A stretch of DNA of 64,000 bases, from assembly GCA_031769625.1 (NCBI GenBank), contig JAUIMM010000188.1, positions 10,268,001 through 10,332,000 of the forward strand, in the 5' to 3' direction. The DNA is from Taudactylus pleione. Taxonomy: Eukaryota; Chordata; Amphibia; Anura; Myobatrachidae. The notes beneath the pieces are model-generated. The model was not told the DNA's origin. It ran no database searches and worked only from the letters and a program-made list of their open reading frames with translations. Shown piece after piece: positions 11,145 to 21,633 of the stretch (position 1 is the stretch's first letter; each line of letters begins with the position of its first letter). Made by a program: the position numbers and the translations under genes.

Positions 11145-11835
11145 CAGTGTTCTCCCCAGAAATTTTTTCCAGCCGGGTGACATCAAAAGGTAGCCGGGTG
11201 GGGGCCTTTGTAATTATGTGCGTGCCGGGAAAAGGGGTATCTCCCTTACCAATCCAGCCCGACAGATCTCAGGCTGCCCCCCCACTGGCTCTCAGTCAAA
11301 AGTGCCCATTATGCAGTGCCCCATATAGTTTTCCCCTTTATGCATTGCCCCTATAGTTTAGCTTTGCCCTTATGCAGTGCCCCCAGGCTGAAGTAGTGCC
11401 CCTATGTAGTGCCCCCAGACTGGTCCCTTATGTAGTGCCCCCAGGCTTAAATAGTGCCCCCAGACTGACCACTTATGCAGTACCCCCAGGCTGAAATAGT
11501 GTCCCTTATGCAGTGCCCCCAGGCTGGCCCCTTATGCATTGCCCCCAGTAGCAACCCCCTATACAGTGTCCCCAATAGCAGCCCCCCTATACAGTGCCCC
11601 CATTAGCAGCCCCCTTTATACAGTAATGCATACTCACAAACTTACCTGATCCCCGCACCAGCCGCTGTCCGCTGCTCCCGGCACTGTGTAGGGCAGACCG
11701 CTACTCACTGCGGTATGCCCTACACTTGTGGGAAACTAGCAGCGGGTGCGGGCCCCGGTGCAATGCACCGTCTGCACCACCGATGTTACAGTGCCGAGCG
11801 GACCACCTGACAAATAAAGCGTGGGGAGAACATTG
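11145..11835. mobile_element. hAT-like MITE inserted in GATA repeats
   Basis: Left end CAGTGTTCTCCCC and right end GGGGAGAACATTG are inverted copies with the CA.TG edges seen in hAT elements. GATA-type sequence borders both sides, so the target was the microsatellite. The interior (about 11290-11630) is a degenerate tandem of TTATGCAGTGCCCCCAG units. No transposase frame. Confidence 0.75.
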
Positions 11836-11913
11836 CAGATAGATAGATAAAACAGCTCCTTACAAAGTTTACCTGTCTCCTCTCTATATCTGGTAAAGAA
11901 CAGTTATATGATG

Positions 11914-12453
11914 TGTGACATGATCAGGGTAGGGGTCCCTCTCCTGGGGTAGATGGACCCCTCCTTACACACAGCAGCCAGGAAATAGCACTCCAGTCGT
12001 GGATTTTTGTGCAAGCTGGTCGGCACCAATTTTTATTGTGCAACATCAATAATCAAATAAACAAACATGAAATAAACCCTAGCCCGTCTGGGCTCTAACT
12101 ATACAGTAAGTTCCCTCACTAACCGAACACTAAAATAAGTTTACCTCCACAGTACCTTCTGGTTTGTAGCAAACAGAGTCTCAGAGCAAGCTGACCTGCT
12201 CTCCCAGGTATGAGACACTCAGCCACAAGTATACCTAGCTTATCAGCCATTTCCAGGTGCACGCCCTAATGACCTGCTACCAGGCTGAAAGGCCCAACAC
12301 CCGGAGTGGCCTGTGGATGGAGCCCTCGCTCTCCTCACATCCACACCCCCAGGACCCATTCCGGCTTTTCACAAAAGCCGACATTTCTAGTCTGCTTTGT
12401 CCAACAGACTTCTCCTGGTTTTTTTTTAAAAGACATTGGACAGGAACCTGTGA
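11914..12453 (-). repeat. Solo-LTR-like block, copy 1
   Basis: Starts TGTGACA and ends CTGTGACA. It is colinear with 14769-15312: shared blocks include GGTCCCTCTCCTGGG, AAGCTGGTCGGC, TTTTATTGT, AGTTCCCTCACTA, CTGCTCTCCCAGGT, GGAGTGGCC-TGG and CCGGCTTTTCA. TTTATTG on this strand is a minus-strand poly(A) signal, suggesting minus orientation. No internal region is attached, as expected for a solo LTR. Superfamily unknown. Confidence 0.6.
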
Positions 12454-13219
12454 CAGATATAGAAGCCATTCCACACTTCTCCAGTGCTTCTATCACAGAT
12501 GCAAGAAACTTTATGGCTTCTTAGTGCCTCAGAGCTTTTTAAAAAATGATCTCAGACTCTACAGCATCATATTCAGATTTTTTTCTGGTTGTATTAGTAA
12601 CAATGCTCAGTTTCTATACCTTCGGCTCCTTTTAATACGTATATTTGTAAGATAAGATTAGACAGAGATCAGCGAGGTCGTAGTGCAGCCGAGTTCTGCA
12701 CAGTAACAGATCAGATCTCACATATGCACGTAAATATAAATCAGATTACAGCCCCCCCCCTACACTTAGCACAGACTCCTGCCAGTTTAAGTACTCTACA
12801 CTTGGAAGTTAAACCCCTTCTTAGCTAAACCGTAGTAAATAACTTGGATAAAAACTCAGAGAGCTTTTTAAATACTGGCATATGGTATCTCTGAGTTTAT
12901 TAAAGATTATTTTCCCCCTGACTGTAAGGCATAAACTAACATTAAAGGGTAGAGAGAGAGCTCACAATTAATCTTTAAAATGTTTTAACCAAAACTAAGG
13001 CCCTTTTGAGATAGTGACAAGCCGTCCATCTGTACCAGTAATGTAGATTTCATGCTGGGCTCGCCCCTGCCTGGGATTAGATGTCTGCCTGCATGGATGC
13101 TGAATATTTAACAAATGTAGAATTTAGCATTTCAAGATAATTTTTCTTTGGATAGTAAAAATACTACATTTATTTATCATATTTATTATTTGTAGTTACT
13201 CACTGGTAGCATTATGGAA
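12454..13219. other. Unassigned DNA
   Basis: AT-rich sequence with no recognisable gene, RNA or repeat. A C-run at 12752-12761 and an AG-rich tract near 12950 are the only low-complexity features. Reading frames at 12257-12655 overlap the LTR-like block and have no domain. Confidence 0.4.
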
Positions 13220-13222
13220 AGT

Positions 13223-13808
13223 GGGCCTGATTCCGACCCGGTCGCTATTTGCGGCCGCTCGCTGTCAAAAAGGGGCCGTCTATGCAAATCATGTGCTCGC
13301 TCTTCGCGATGTAAGGACGCCTCTATGTCTAAGCGATCGACGGCATATTGCGCTCGCAAGTGTTTAAGACGCCCCCTTGCCACTCGCAACTCACGTCATC
13401 TCCGGTATTTGAAGGATTAATCGGTAACATCGAGAGCCATCGGGGCTGCTCGTAGCGCTTGAGGTAGCCTTACCCTCCCGCAAGCACTGCGAGCAGTTCA
13501 GGGTAAAAAACAACCAAGCGACGTGTTCAATGACGCTACTTTGCTAATTATGCACACCTATTAAACTCCGTTCTGACGGTCAGACACACCTGCGTTCGCA
13601 GCACCATTCCCCCGTTCACAAGCACCTTCCCCTGTTACCACCCACAAATGGCACTGTCACTCCTTCCACTGGGCAGTCTTTTCAGGGTGAGTGAGCAAAA
13701 TCCGATCGCTCGTACTAGTTTGCGCACGAGCACTGCGACTTACACGCATGCGCAGATGGACGACCATCGCTCACAGCGCAACTTAGCGTCCGGGTCTGAA
13801 TCAGGCCC
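13223..13808. mobile_element. MITE family B, copy B1 (586 bp)
   Basis: Ends GGGCCTGATTCC and GAATCAGGCCC with a 3-bp AGT duplication (13220-13222 and 13809-13811). Colinear with B2 (18421-19031) and B3 (22343-22941): shared blocks include TTAATTATGCAC-like sequence, CACGCCTGCGTTCGCA-like sequence, CACTCCCCCGTT, CCCCTGTTACCACCCACA and ACGCATGCGCAGA. No coding capacity. Shares its terminal motif and duplication length with family A. Confidence 0.88.
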
Positions 13809-14066
13809 AGTGTTTGAACAGTAGATTTCTATTTACAAAAACATTCCGGTGGCTGTTTTTAGATATCTTTTACCGGACTCAGGGACGGATCTAGACTTTA
13901 AACAAAGAATCCTGCCTCCCCCTCCTCTCCAGTCCTGACTCCTCCCATTTCCAGTCCTGTCTCCTCCCCTTTCCAGTCCCGTCTCCTGTAGGCCCTACGA
14001 ACCACTACACTACTGTATGTCATAGAAGCAGCGGCATCACTAGGGTTAGTGTCACTCAGTGAGAGC

Positions 14067-14448
14067 CAGGGTTGGACTGTCCCACAGGAGTACAGGGGAA
14101 TCCCCCGGTGGGCCCCACAGCCTGTGGGCCCATCCCCTCCTCTAGAGATCAGGTTCAAGACTGTGCACTTGAACTAAACATTATACATATGTTACATTAT
14201 ACTGCACAGGACTATGGTGTATTTTCTGCAATGCATTGCTGGTATTAATCTGGTACATTATCATGCATGCACTAGCAGTATTCACTATATATACATTTTT
14301 AAGGAGCCCAGTCCATGCACTTTCTAATGGTTAGCCTTGCCTCTGTGGAGGCTGGCCGCACCCCCTTTATAGGCTGGTCACACCCCTAAATATGGGCCCC
14401 TATGACTTCATTCTCCCGGTGGGCCCTTCATGTCCCAGTCCGACGCTG
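14067..14448. mobile_element. hAT-type MITE with perfect 8-bp duplication
   Basis: Element of 382 bp from CAGGGTTGGACTG to CAGTCCGACGCTG, imperfect terminal inverted repeats. It is flanked by identical 8-mers GTGAGAGC at 14059-14066 and 14449-14456. An 8-bp duplication with CAGGG ends is diagnostic of the hAT superfamily. No transposase. Confidence 0.9.
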
Positions 14449-14456
14449 GTGAGAGC

Positions 14457-14768
14457 CGCACCCCCCTAATGACGCCGCTCATTTATGCATAGTAGGAATT
14501 GAGTTGTATATTTATCTTTAACTGGGTAAAAGGAATAATACATTTCTATAACTTTGTGGAATAGACAACTTGTTGATCTTTAGTAGTTATTTGTGGCATA
14601 CAATTCAAACCCACTGATGTTGGACCAGTTATGTGGGGTTGAGTGATTTAACTTCTCATACCCAGTACATGTTGCTCGGGTGTAATGGAAGATAGTGCAG
14701 TGTTGGTTTATGTCACAACATATGCATGTTTAAAAGATTTGATTGTATACACACACAAATATATATAT
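14457..14768. other. Unassigned DNA
   Basis: AT-rich sequence without a recognisable gene or element. It ends in a short ACACACAAATATATATATTG simple repeat just before the LTR-like block. Confidence 0.4.
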
Positions 14769-15312
14769 TGTGACACAGTTAGGTTAGGGGGTCCCTCTCC
14801 TGGGTAGAGGACTCCTTACACACACACACACACACACGTTTGGATGCAAGTACAAGCTGGTCGGCGCCAGTCTTTATTGTACAATGACAGAAAATATAAA
14901 GAAAACATAAATATAAATCCTAGCCCTGTCGGGGCAGTAACTTCACAGGTAGTTCCCTCACTACCAGAACCTGGCAGGGCCTAATGCCCTCGCCAGCAAC
15001 AAAGCATAGCACAGTACTCACAAATAGGTTTTTCAAGTGTCTCTGAGCAAACTCCCTGCCTGCTCTCCCAGGTGAGACAATCAGCCTTCAACACACTAGG
15101 CTTATATTGGCCACTCTCAGGTGGAAACCCTAACAACCTGTTAGCAGGCTAAGAGAACCAAAACCTGGAGTGGCCGTGGGTGGAGCCCTCCTTCTCCTCT
15201 CACCCACAACCCCTAGGTCCCAAACCGGCTTTTCAAAAAGCCGAAACTCAAGCCTGCTACACTGCAGACTCTCTCCTGGGGGTTTAAAACACAAAAGACA
15301 GGAATCTGGGAC
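14769..15312 (-). repeat. Solo-LTR-like block, copy 2
   Basis: TGTGACACAG to CTGGGACA, the partner of 11914-12453 (see that entry for shared blocks). It carries a (CA)n run near 14817-14837 that copy 1 lacks. The ~2.3 kb between the two blocks shows no retroelement coding sequence. Independent solo LTRs are therefore likelier than one full element. Confidence 0.6.
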
Positions 15313-15338
15313 AAATGTACCTGCCACAGACCACTTTA

Positions 15339-15605
15339 TTATTTATTTATTTATTTATTACCAGTTATTTATATAGCGCACACATATTCCGCAGCACTTT
15401 ACAGAGAATATTTGTCCCTTCACATCAGTCCCTGCCCCAGTGGAGCTTACAATCTATATTCCCTATCACATGCGCACACACATACACACTAGGGTTAATT
15501 TGTGTTGGGAGCCAATTAACCTACCAGTATATTTTTGGAGTGTGGGAGGAAACCGGAGTACCCGAAGGAAACCCACGCAAGCACAGGGAGAATATACTTT
15601 ACCAG
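15339..15605 (+). repeat. Widespread amphibian/fish repeat (CCAGTTATTTATATAGCGC type)
   Basis: Begins TTATTTATTTATTACCAG and continues CAGTTATTTATATAGCGCAC, CCGCAGCACTTTACAG, CCAGTGGAGCTTACAATCTA, GGAGGAAACCGGAGTACCCG and AACCCACGCAAGCACAGGG. I recognise this as a common vertebrate SINE/LINE-tail-like repeat but cannot fix its class. Fragments in reverse orientation lie at 10099-10130, 11034-11070 and 58262-58320. The first two of these run straight into GATA microsatellites. Confidence 0.7.
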
Positions 15606-15774
15606 TGATCCTATCACAATATTTACACACATATATATACATATACGCACACACACACTTATATTTACTGCTTCATTGCTGATACCATCCATATGGTCCA
15701 ATACTGTATACGTACGGGGGCATGACTTGGAAAATAAACTACACATAATCTCTGCTGATCACTGGCAAATCCTT

Positions 15775-16090
15775 AAGGGCCCCATACACAGTGCGATATG
15801 CACCTTGAGATGCGATGGCCGATCCGACGGCCGACATATCGGGGGCGGTCCCCACACACGGAGCGATACGCTGCCCGTCCCCCCGATATACCGGCACCAT
15901 CTCCCCCCCTAGCATAGCGCTGCATGGGATCTTACATCGCAACACCAGCATGTCAAATCTGGAGGAGCGATGTACGATCCCACGGGAGCGCACGCTGCCC
16001 GATATCATAGCCACACACGGAACGATATAGCAGCTATATCGTTCCAATCCGTCAGATCGGCTGCTATATCGCACTGTGTATGGGGGCCTT
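15775..16090. mobile_element. Short TIR element (CCCCATACACAGTGC ends)
   Basis: Left AAGGGCCCCATACACAGTGC and right GCACTGTGTATGGGGGCCTT are inverted copies. GCGATAT-rich inner arms include a perfect CGATATAGCAGCTATATCG palindrome near 16023-16041. Similar ends occur at 47590-47962. No coding capacity. Confidence 0.75.
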
Positions 16091-16139
16091 GAAGCAACTC
16101 ACAGTTTAAATGACAGTGTTTGATCTATTCCTATCCTGG

Positions 16140-16790
16140 ACAGACAGTCAGTAGTGGTCGCCCTTATACAGTGCCCCCTGTGCAGTGCCCCTTGTGCCAA
16201 AGGAATGATCCCCCTTATGCAATTCCCCAGTAGTGCCCCTTATATAGAGCCCCCAGTAGTAGTCGCCCCTATGCAGTGCCCCCTGTAGTGGTCCTCCATA
16301 TGCAGTGCGCCTTGTGCCCCAGGAGTGGTCCCTCCTATGCAGTCCCCCAGTAGTGATTCCCTTATATAGTGCCCCCAGTAGTAGTCCCCCCTATGCAGTG
16401 CCTCCAGTAGTGGTACCCCCTATTCAGTGCCCCTTATATAGTGTCCCCAGTAGTAGTCCCCCCCATGCAGTACCCCCAATAGTGGTACCCCGTATGCAGT
16501 GCCCTTTATATAGTGCCCCCAGTTGTAGCCCCCCCCATGCAGTGCCCCCAGTATTGCCCTTTATATAGTGCCCCCAGTAGTGGTCCCCCGATGCAGTGCC
16601 CACAGTGGTAGTCTTCCCCCTATGTAGTGCCCCCAGTATTGCCCTTTATACAGTGCCCCCAGTAGTGGTCCCCTGATGCAGTACCCCCAGTAGTAGCCCC
16701 CCCCAGTAGTGGTCCCCCCCGATGCAGTGCCCCCAGTAGCAGTACACCCCCAGTAGTGCCCCCCGATGCAATGCCCCCCATTAAAACACG
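16140..16790. repeat. Degenerate tandem of TATGCAGTGCCCCCAGTAGTGG units
   Basis: About 650 bp of imperfect 20-45 bp units built from ATGCAGTGCCCCCAGTAGT and CCTTATATAGTGCCCCCAG. The same motif forms the core of the hAT-like MITE at 11145-11835, so this may be the core of a second copy whose ends are gone. Apparent reading frames follow the repeat. Confidence 0.8.
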
Positions 16791-17090
16791 TAATAATAAT
16801 TTAAAAAAACAAAACACCTGAATCCCTGCTCCCGCCACCGCCATCCGCTCCTCCATCCTCCCAGGCTGGCCCGCTCTACATTATGGGAAAGACGTCATGA
16901 CGTCTCTCACGTTACCCACTGCGGGAACTGGAAGATGGAGCTCATGAGTGATCTCCAGCCCGGCTCCGGCAGTGGGCGCAGCAGCCAATGAGAGTCTGTC
17001 TGACTCTCACTGGCTGCTAATTAAAACAAACACACAGCTGGCGGCACCGGCGGCTGTGTGTTTGTCACTGTGTAGTGCTGACTGAACTCC

Positions 17091-17294
17091 GGGCTTGATT
17101 CAGACCCGCTCGCAAGCGGGTCGATGTTGCCCAAGTGCGCATGCGCGTGAGACCCGAAAAACGATGGCTAAGCCGTCGTTATGGGTCTCGCACCAAAGGG
17201 GGCGTGCTGTCGATGGTGATTGACCACCCATGGGAACGCCTACCGTCTGGGGCCGGCCCCACTGACATCACTAGTGATGTCAGTGGGAGTGCTT
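17091..17294 (-). mobile_element. Poly-hairpin MITE family A, truncated copy A2
   Basis: Begins GGGCTTGATTCAGACCC and shows the reversed hairpin order of A1: the GCGCATGCGC region (reduced), AAACGATGG-CCGTCGTT, GGCGTGCTGTCGATGG, CCCATGGGAACGCC, CACTGACATCACTAGTGATGTCAGTG. It stops after this hairpin, where a GATAAGGTGCCAG foldback arm begins. About half the element is missing. Confidence 0.75.
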
Positions 17295-17299
17295 GAACC

Positions 17300-17600
17300 G
17301 ACCCTGGTTAGGAGATAAAGTGAACGGTGATAAGGTGCCAGACAATCAGCCCCCAACTGCCATTTTTCAAACACAGCCTGTGACATGGCAGTTAGGCGCT
17401 GGTTGGGGGGGTTTAGGTGCCACTGGGGGGAGGTTAGGTCAAGCACCTCCCCGGGAGGGTTAGGTTTAGGGTGTGGGAAGTGGGGGTTAGGATTAGGCAC
17501 TCCCGGGGGGACAGGGTTAGGCACCACCCCGGGAGTTTTAGGGTTAGGCACCCCTAAGGGAGGGTTAGGGGGTGGACAGGGGAGGGTAACAGTACTTTCC
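17300..17600. repeat. Partial foldback plus GTTAGG-rich tandem sequence
   Basis: 17320-17405 carries the ATCAGC-CCAACTGCCA/TGGCAGTTAGGCGCTGG foldback seen at 1578-1675. From 17405 the sequence becomes G-rich with repeated GTTAGG, GGGTTAGGC and CCCGGGAGGGTTAGG. It resembles telomere-like repeats but is too degenerate to be a true telomeric array. A C-rich counterpart occurs at 53065-53165. Confidence 0.6.
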
Positions 17601-18100
17601 TGCCCCAGTCGGGATCTTCATCCTGTCGGGTATCCGCAGTCGGTATTTAAACCAGTGGCTATTCAGCCGCCGGCATTTCAATACTATTCCTTATAAACAA
17701 TGTTGCAAGTAAAGATGGTATTTACCAGGTATTATAAATACAGAGCTCAAATGAAAACTCTGGTAATTGGGGGTTTATGCCTCCAATGTCCGTGTCCGGA
17801 TCCCAAATATGTCTTTAATTGCTGGTGATTATACCTGTGTCAGGTCGCGGCTAGCTGCTGCTGCGTCCTCCGGCTCCTGGCCGCGACCATCAGCTGCTGC
17901 GCTCCCCAGGTCCCAGCTCACAGCTTCCAACGGCGGCCAGCACCCACTGCACCACAGGGCCCCCAACCACAGCGATGTCCCTCCTAACCTCTCCACAGTC
18001 TCCGACGGCTGTTCTCTCCAGGGTCCACGCTGCTCAGTCCAGGCTAAGGGGCGCCTCGTACACCTGACACTGCATCAACCAATAGCTGGCTCACAATGAT
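17601..18100. other. Unassigned DNA
   Basis: The first ~100 bases (CGGGATCTTCATCCTGTCGGG...) resemble the flank of the G/C-rich repeat at 52990-53250. The rest shows no recognisable gene or element. Confidence 0.4.
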
Positions 18101-19082
18101 ACCCCTTTTACACCACAGCTAAAACCCGGATTATTTCAGGGTTAACCCGGGTTGCTTCTAGGTGTAAAAGGAGCCAGGATCGGATTCCCGGGTTGAGTAA
18201 CCAGGCAATCCATCCCAGGTAACTTGCAGGGTTTAACACAGGAACGACCCGTGAAACCCTGCAGTGTAAACGCGTACCCTGGGTGATCTGACCCGGCTCC
18301 CGTTTACAGCATGGGGACTTCCAAGTTTCTCAGCACTTCAAGATGATGTCATCTCCAAGCACAGGGTTGTTTTCCAGTAGAAAAGGGGTCTGTCCTGGGT
18401 CTGACCCGGTTTGGGTCTGTGGAGCTGATTCAGACCCGTTCACTATGATGCGGCCGCTCACTCCCAGCGTATGCAAATTCGGCCAAGTGACGGCATAGCA
18501 GGCGATCACACGGTAAGGTATAAGCACACCCACTACGTCTTGGCGTGCAATTGCTTTGTGTATGTAGACGCCCACCAGCCTGTCTTAAGACGCCCACTAG
18601 CGCACGTCATCTCCAGGAAGTGTATGCAACCATCGGTACATCGGGTACCATCGGCAGCGAACACAGCGCTTGAGGTTGATTATACCCTGCCGCAAGCACT
18701 GCGAGCACTTCAGAGTGAAATCCCACCAAGTGACGTGTACTATGACGCTGCCTTTTAATTATGCACGCCTCTGAAACGGCGTTGAGACACTCAAGCACGC
18801 CTGCGTTCGCACCTCCACTCCCCCGTTTCCAGTGGACTACCCCTGTCACCACCCACAAACGGCCTCTCTGGTCACTCACTTTACTGAGCAGTCAATGCGC
18901 AGCCAGCGAACGCATCTCGATCTCTCGCATTGGTTCGCACACGCACATTGCGATACGTACGGATGCCCAGATAGCGACTATCGGCCAGCTACGAGCATTC
19001 ACATCATAGCGAACAGGTCTGAATCAGCTCCTGTGTTCCAAATCTCGGGTCAGACCCAGGACTTAGGTGGAAAAGCAGAATA
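18101..19082. mobile_element. TIR element family D, copy D1, split by B2
   Basis: Left end ACCCCTTTTACACCACAGCT followed by AAAACCCGGATTATT. The same sequence appears inverted at the right end of D2 (32920-32965). Shared interior blocks are TAACTTGCAGGGTTTAACAC and AAACCCTGCAGTGTAAACG. Its right part (CTCGGGTCAGACCCAGGAC) resumes after the B2 insertion at 18421-19031. The right end is decayed. Confidence 0.65.
18421..19031. mobile_element. MITE family B, copy B2 (611 bp)
   Basis: Ends GGAGCTGATTCAGACC and GGTCTGAATCAGCTCC are perfect inverted copies, with a 3-bp TGT duplication at 18418-18420 and 19032-19034. Interior colinear with B1 and B3. Both ends carry AGCT where B1/B3 have GGCC, so the change is symmetric. 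Inserted into D1. Confidence 0.88.
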
Positions 19083-20040
19083 AGTCAGCTGAAGTATTCC
19101 AGCCTTTCACAGTCCAGCAATGGGTATATAAAGGATCTTTGGATTAAGGCACTTTGCCTGTGCAACGTTGCTTCTAGTTACATCTCTAGGCTCCAGTACT
19201 CTCGTCTACATCTCTAGGATCCAGCACTCTCGTCTGCAGTTTATCTACAGAGCATCTGCTGCTTCTACCAAGCGTCACTGAGTCCACCTCGGCAACCCAC
19301 ACCGGTACCAGCCAGTCCAGTTGCCACCGAGTCCACCTCTGCAACCATCACCGGTATAAGCCAGTCCAGTTGCCTAGTCATCACAGAATCTGTCATGGTA
19401 ACTATCATCAGAAGTAGCCGGACTAGTCCCGCCAGGTCTTATTCAGCATGTCTCAGCTCACCACCCTGTCACACTATCTAAAACGAGTTAATTCCAAGAC
19501 TAGCACTCCTGGAGTGTCCTGCTCGACCCTACTCACCAGTTTCAGCGCAGCAATAGTACCCCTGTGCCTACTGAGAACCACTTATGAGAAGAACCTATAT
19601 CCGGCCTCCTCAATTCCAAGATCCCGCTACTCCTCTCCCAACCCCTAAGCCAGTACAGGGAACCACCTCCCCTAGCTTTGTGACAGTTTGCACAGGCCTG
19701 ATGGACCCTGAACAGGATCAGGCTTCGGGAGCTAAAGTTCTACAAAACCTGGCCTCTAGGTTGGAAAGTCAGGAAACGGAACATACTCAAGTGCTTCCCT
19801 TCCGCCAGCTACGCTTACGTCTCCTGCAGTAGTGGTACCTTCTTCCTCAGTTGTGTCACCTTCTCCGACTTCCGAGTCTCGTCTGCATTTACCAACTCCT
19901 AATCATTTTGACGGCAACCCCAAGCATTGTCGAAGGTTTCCTCAATGTATGCGAGGCTAACGCAAAATGTCCCCACATCCAGAGCTAAAGTGGCACATGT
20001 CATCTTTCTCATTTGGATTAGAATGACCCGCTCATATCTA
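19083..20040 (+). pseudogene. Decayed gypsy 5' region and gag fragment
   Basis: A + strand relative of the 3627-9119 element. From 19584 a frame reads MRRTYIRPPQFQDPATPL, then FVTVCTGLMDPEQ and LQNLASRLESQE, matching VTVCTSHMD and LQGIASRLECLE of the other gag. LHLPTPNHFDG follows in another frame near 19889. Upstream, 19140-19440 carries LTR/leader-like sequence with repeated ACATCTCTAGG-TCCAG units. Stops and frameshifts make it non-functional. The matching pol fragment is at 22138-22990. Confidence 0.78.
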
Positions 20041-21069
20041 ATTATTCTGCTTTTATAAAGGCTTTATCCGTCATTCTTCGTCTCCTGCGGGGGCCGGATT
20101 CTTTTCGTAAAAAAAAAATAAAAAATGGTGGCCTCCGACCCTGTATAGACAAATGTTCAGCCATTCACTGTAGGCACATCAATCATCCCCTAACATGCTC
20201 AACCTGACGTTATCGCCAGGTTGACCAGCATGTTTGGGCGATGGTTGATGTCGAAGCTGGATAATTGGCTGAGACAGAATCAGTTTAAAATTAGATTGGA
20301 ACGACGCCATCTTGCGAATGGCCACAAGACACCATCTTAGAAAATGAGATCTGCACGACGCCATTTTGCGAATGGCCGCCCAGGGCCATTTTAGAGAAAC
20401 TCACACTTAAGTACATACGGCTATGCTATTATTAGCATCATGCGATCGCATATTTCACCATACCCCATACACACATTAAATACACACAGTTGCTCTGTTA
20501 ACATGACGCACATTAGCGAATGCATAAAATCCTGCAGGCGAACGCTGTTTATTAGCTTCATGCGTACGCATCTTCCCTAAGTTACATATAACAACTAGCG
20601 TCTTTTCCCAAACCCCTCATACTTACACACTGCACACTCACATAAAAGGTTCCATAGCTCCAAAGTGTAATATTCAAGGGTTATCCATTTATTACTAATG
20701 TTGTGAAATAAAGACTATTTTGATACCTAAGGTTTAGTACATGATAAGTAAACTGTGTTTAGTGTTGTACTGATCTACTCTGTCTCAACAGCTATCCGGT
20801 ATCATCGGTGAGAAGATCGCAACATGCATTCTCAACTTATGAACTGTAGAGAGTTAAAACACTAAAATGTACTTTGTAATGTTAGCAGCTTAGATTTGCA
20901 TGCGGCGGGAAAAAGGATACAAAGGGAGGTTGGATACCGTTTGTATCCATTTGAAATTGTCCAATAAATGATCCTGTAACCAAGACAACTTTAAGAAGAA
21001 CCAATGGAATCAAGCCAAACTTATCTACTGTATTCCCAATCCCTGTAAGGGTATACATGTGCGTACAGA
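20041..21069. other. Unassigned DNA, possible LTR remnant
   Basis: An imperfect hairpin at about 20178-20249 pairs ATCAATCATC-CCTAACATGCTCAACCTG with CAGGTTGACCAGCATG-GATGGTTGAT. The 20640-21060 part has LTR-like traits (CAATAAATGATCC near 20963, a GGGAAAAAGGATACAAAGGGAGG purine tract) that continue beyond A3 at 21634. I could not prove paired LTRs, so this stays tentative. Confidence 0.3.
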
Positions 21070-21630
21070 GGGCCTGATTCAGAGCCGGACGCTCTGAACG
21101 AGCGCCCGCTCTGAATCAGGGAGTTTTTTTTTTTTTTGGTGCGTCCTCCTGGACGCTCGCATAGCTGTGGGTTACCACCCACAGCTTATGCGAGCGTCCA
21201 TGATGATGGTCGCGATGGTCAAGACCATCGCGACCATCGGGCTTGCGACGAGACCCTGCGGTAGGGTCTCGCTGCCGTAAGCCCTGGAGTGATTTTGGCT
21301 CTATCCGAGCCAAAATCACTCCCACTGACATCACTAGTGATGTCACTAGTGATGTCAGGGTAGGCTGGATCCAGATGGTAGGCGTTCCCATGGGAACGCC
21401 TCCGTCTGGGCAGCCACGCCCCGGGCACGCCCACCAAAGGGGGCGTGCTGTCACTCACCATCGACAGCATGCCCCCTTTGGTGCGAGGCGCCGAGCGACT
21501 GCTTCCCCGTCGCTCGCTGGGTCTTGCGCATGCGCACGACGGAGCAGCCTCCGTCGTGCGCATGCGCATTTGGGTACCATCGACCCGCTTGCAAGTGTCC
21601 TGCGCTCGCGAATAGGTCTGAATGAGACCC
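21070..21630 (+). mobile_element. Poly-hairpin MITE family A, best copy A3 (561 bp)
   Basis: 3-bp AGA duplication (21067-21069, 21631-21633). About ten hairpins follow one another with almost no single-stranded spacer: (1) GCTCTGAACGAGCG; (2) GGACGCTCGCAT-GCTGTGGGT; (3) GATGGTCGCGATGGTC; (4) GAGACCCTGCGGTAGGGTCTC; (5) GTGATTTTGGCTC; (6) GACATCACTAGTGATGTC; (7) GGCGTTCCCATGGGAACGCC; (8) CACCAAAGGGGGCGTGCTGTC; (9) GAGCGACTG-CGTCGCTC; (10) GCGCATGCGCACGACGGAG; (11) weaker terminal hairpin. Used here as the reference order. No protein encoded. Confidence 0.9.
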
Positions 21631-21633
21631 AGA

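Noticed and set aside
16305..16568. Pro/Val-rich frame
   Set aside because: Translation of the GCAGTGCCCCCAG tandem repeat.
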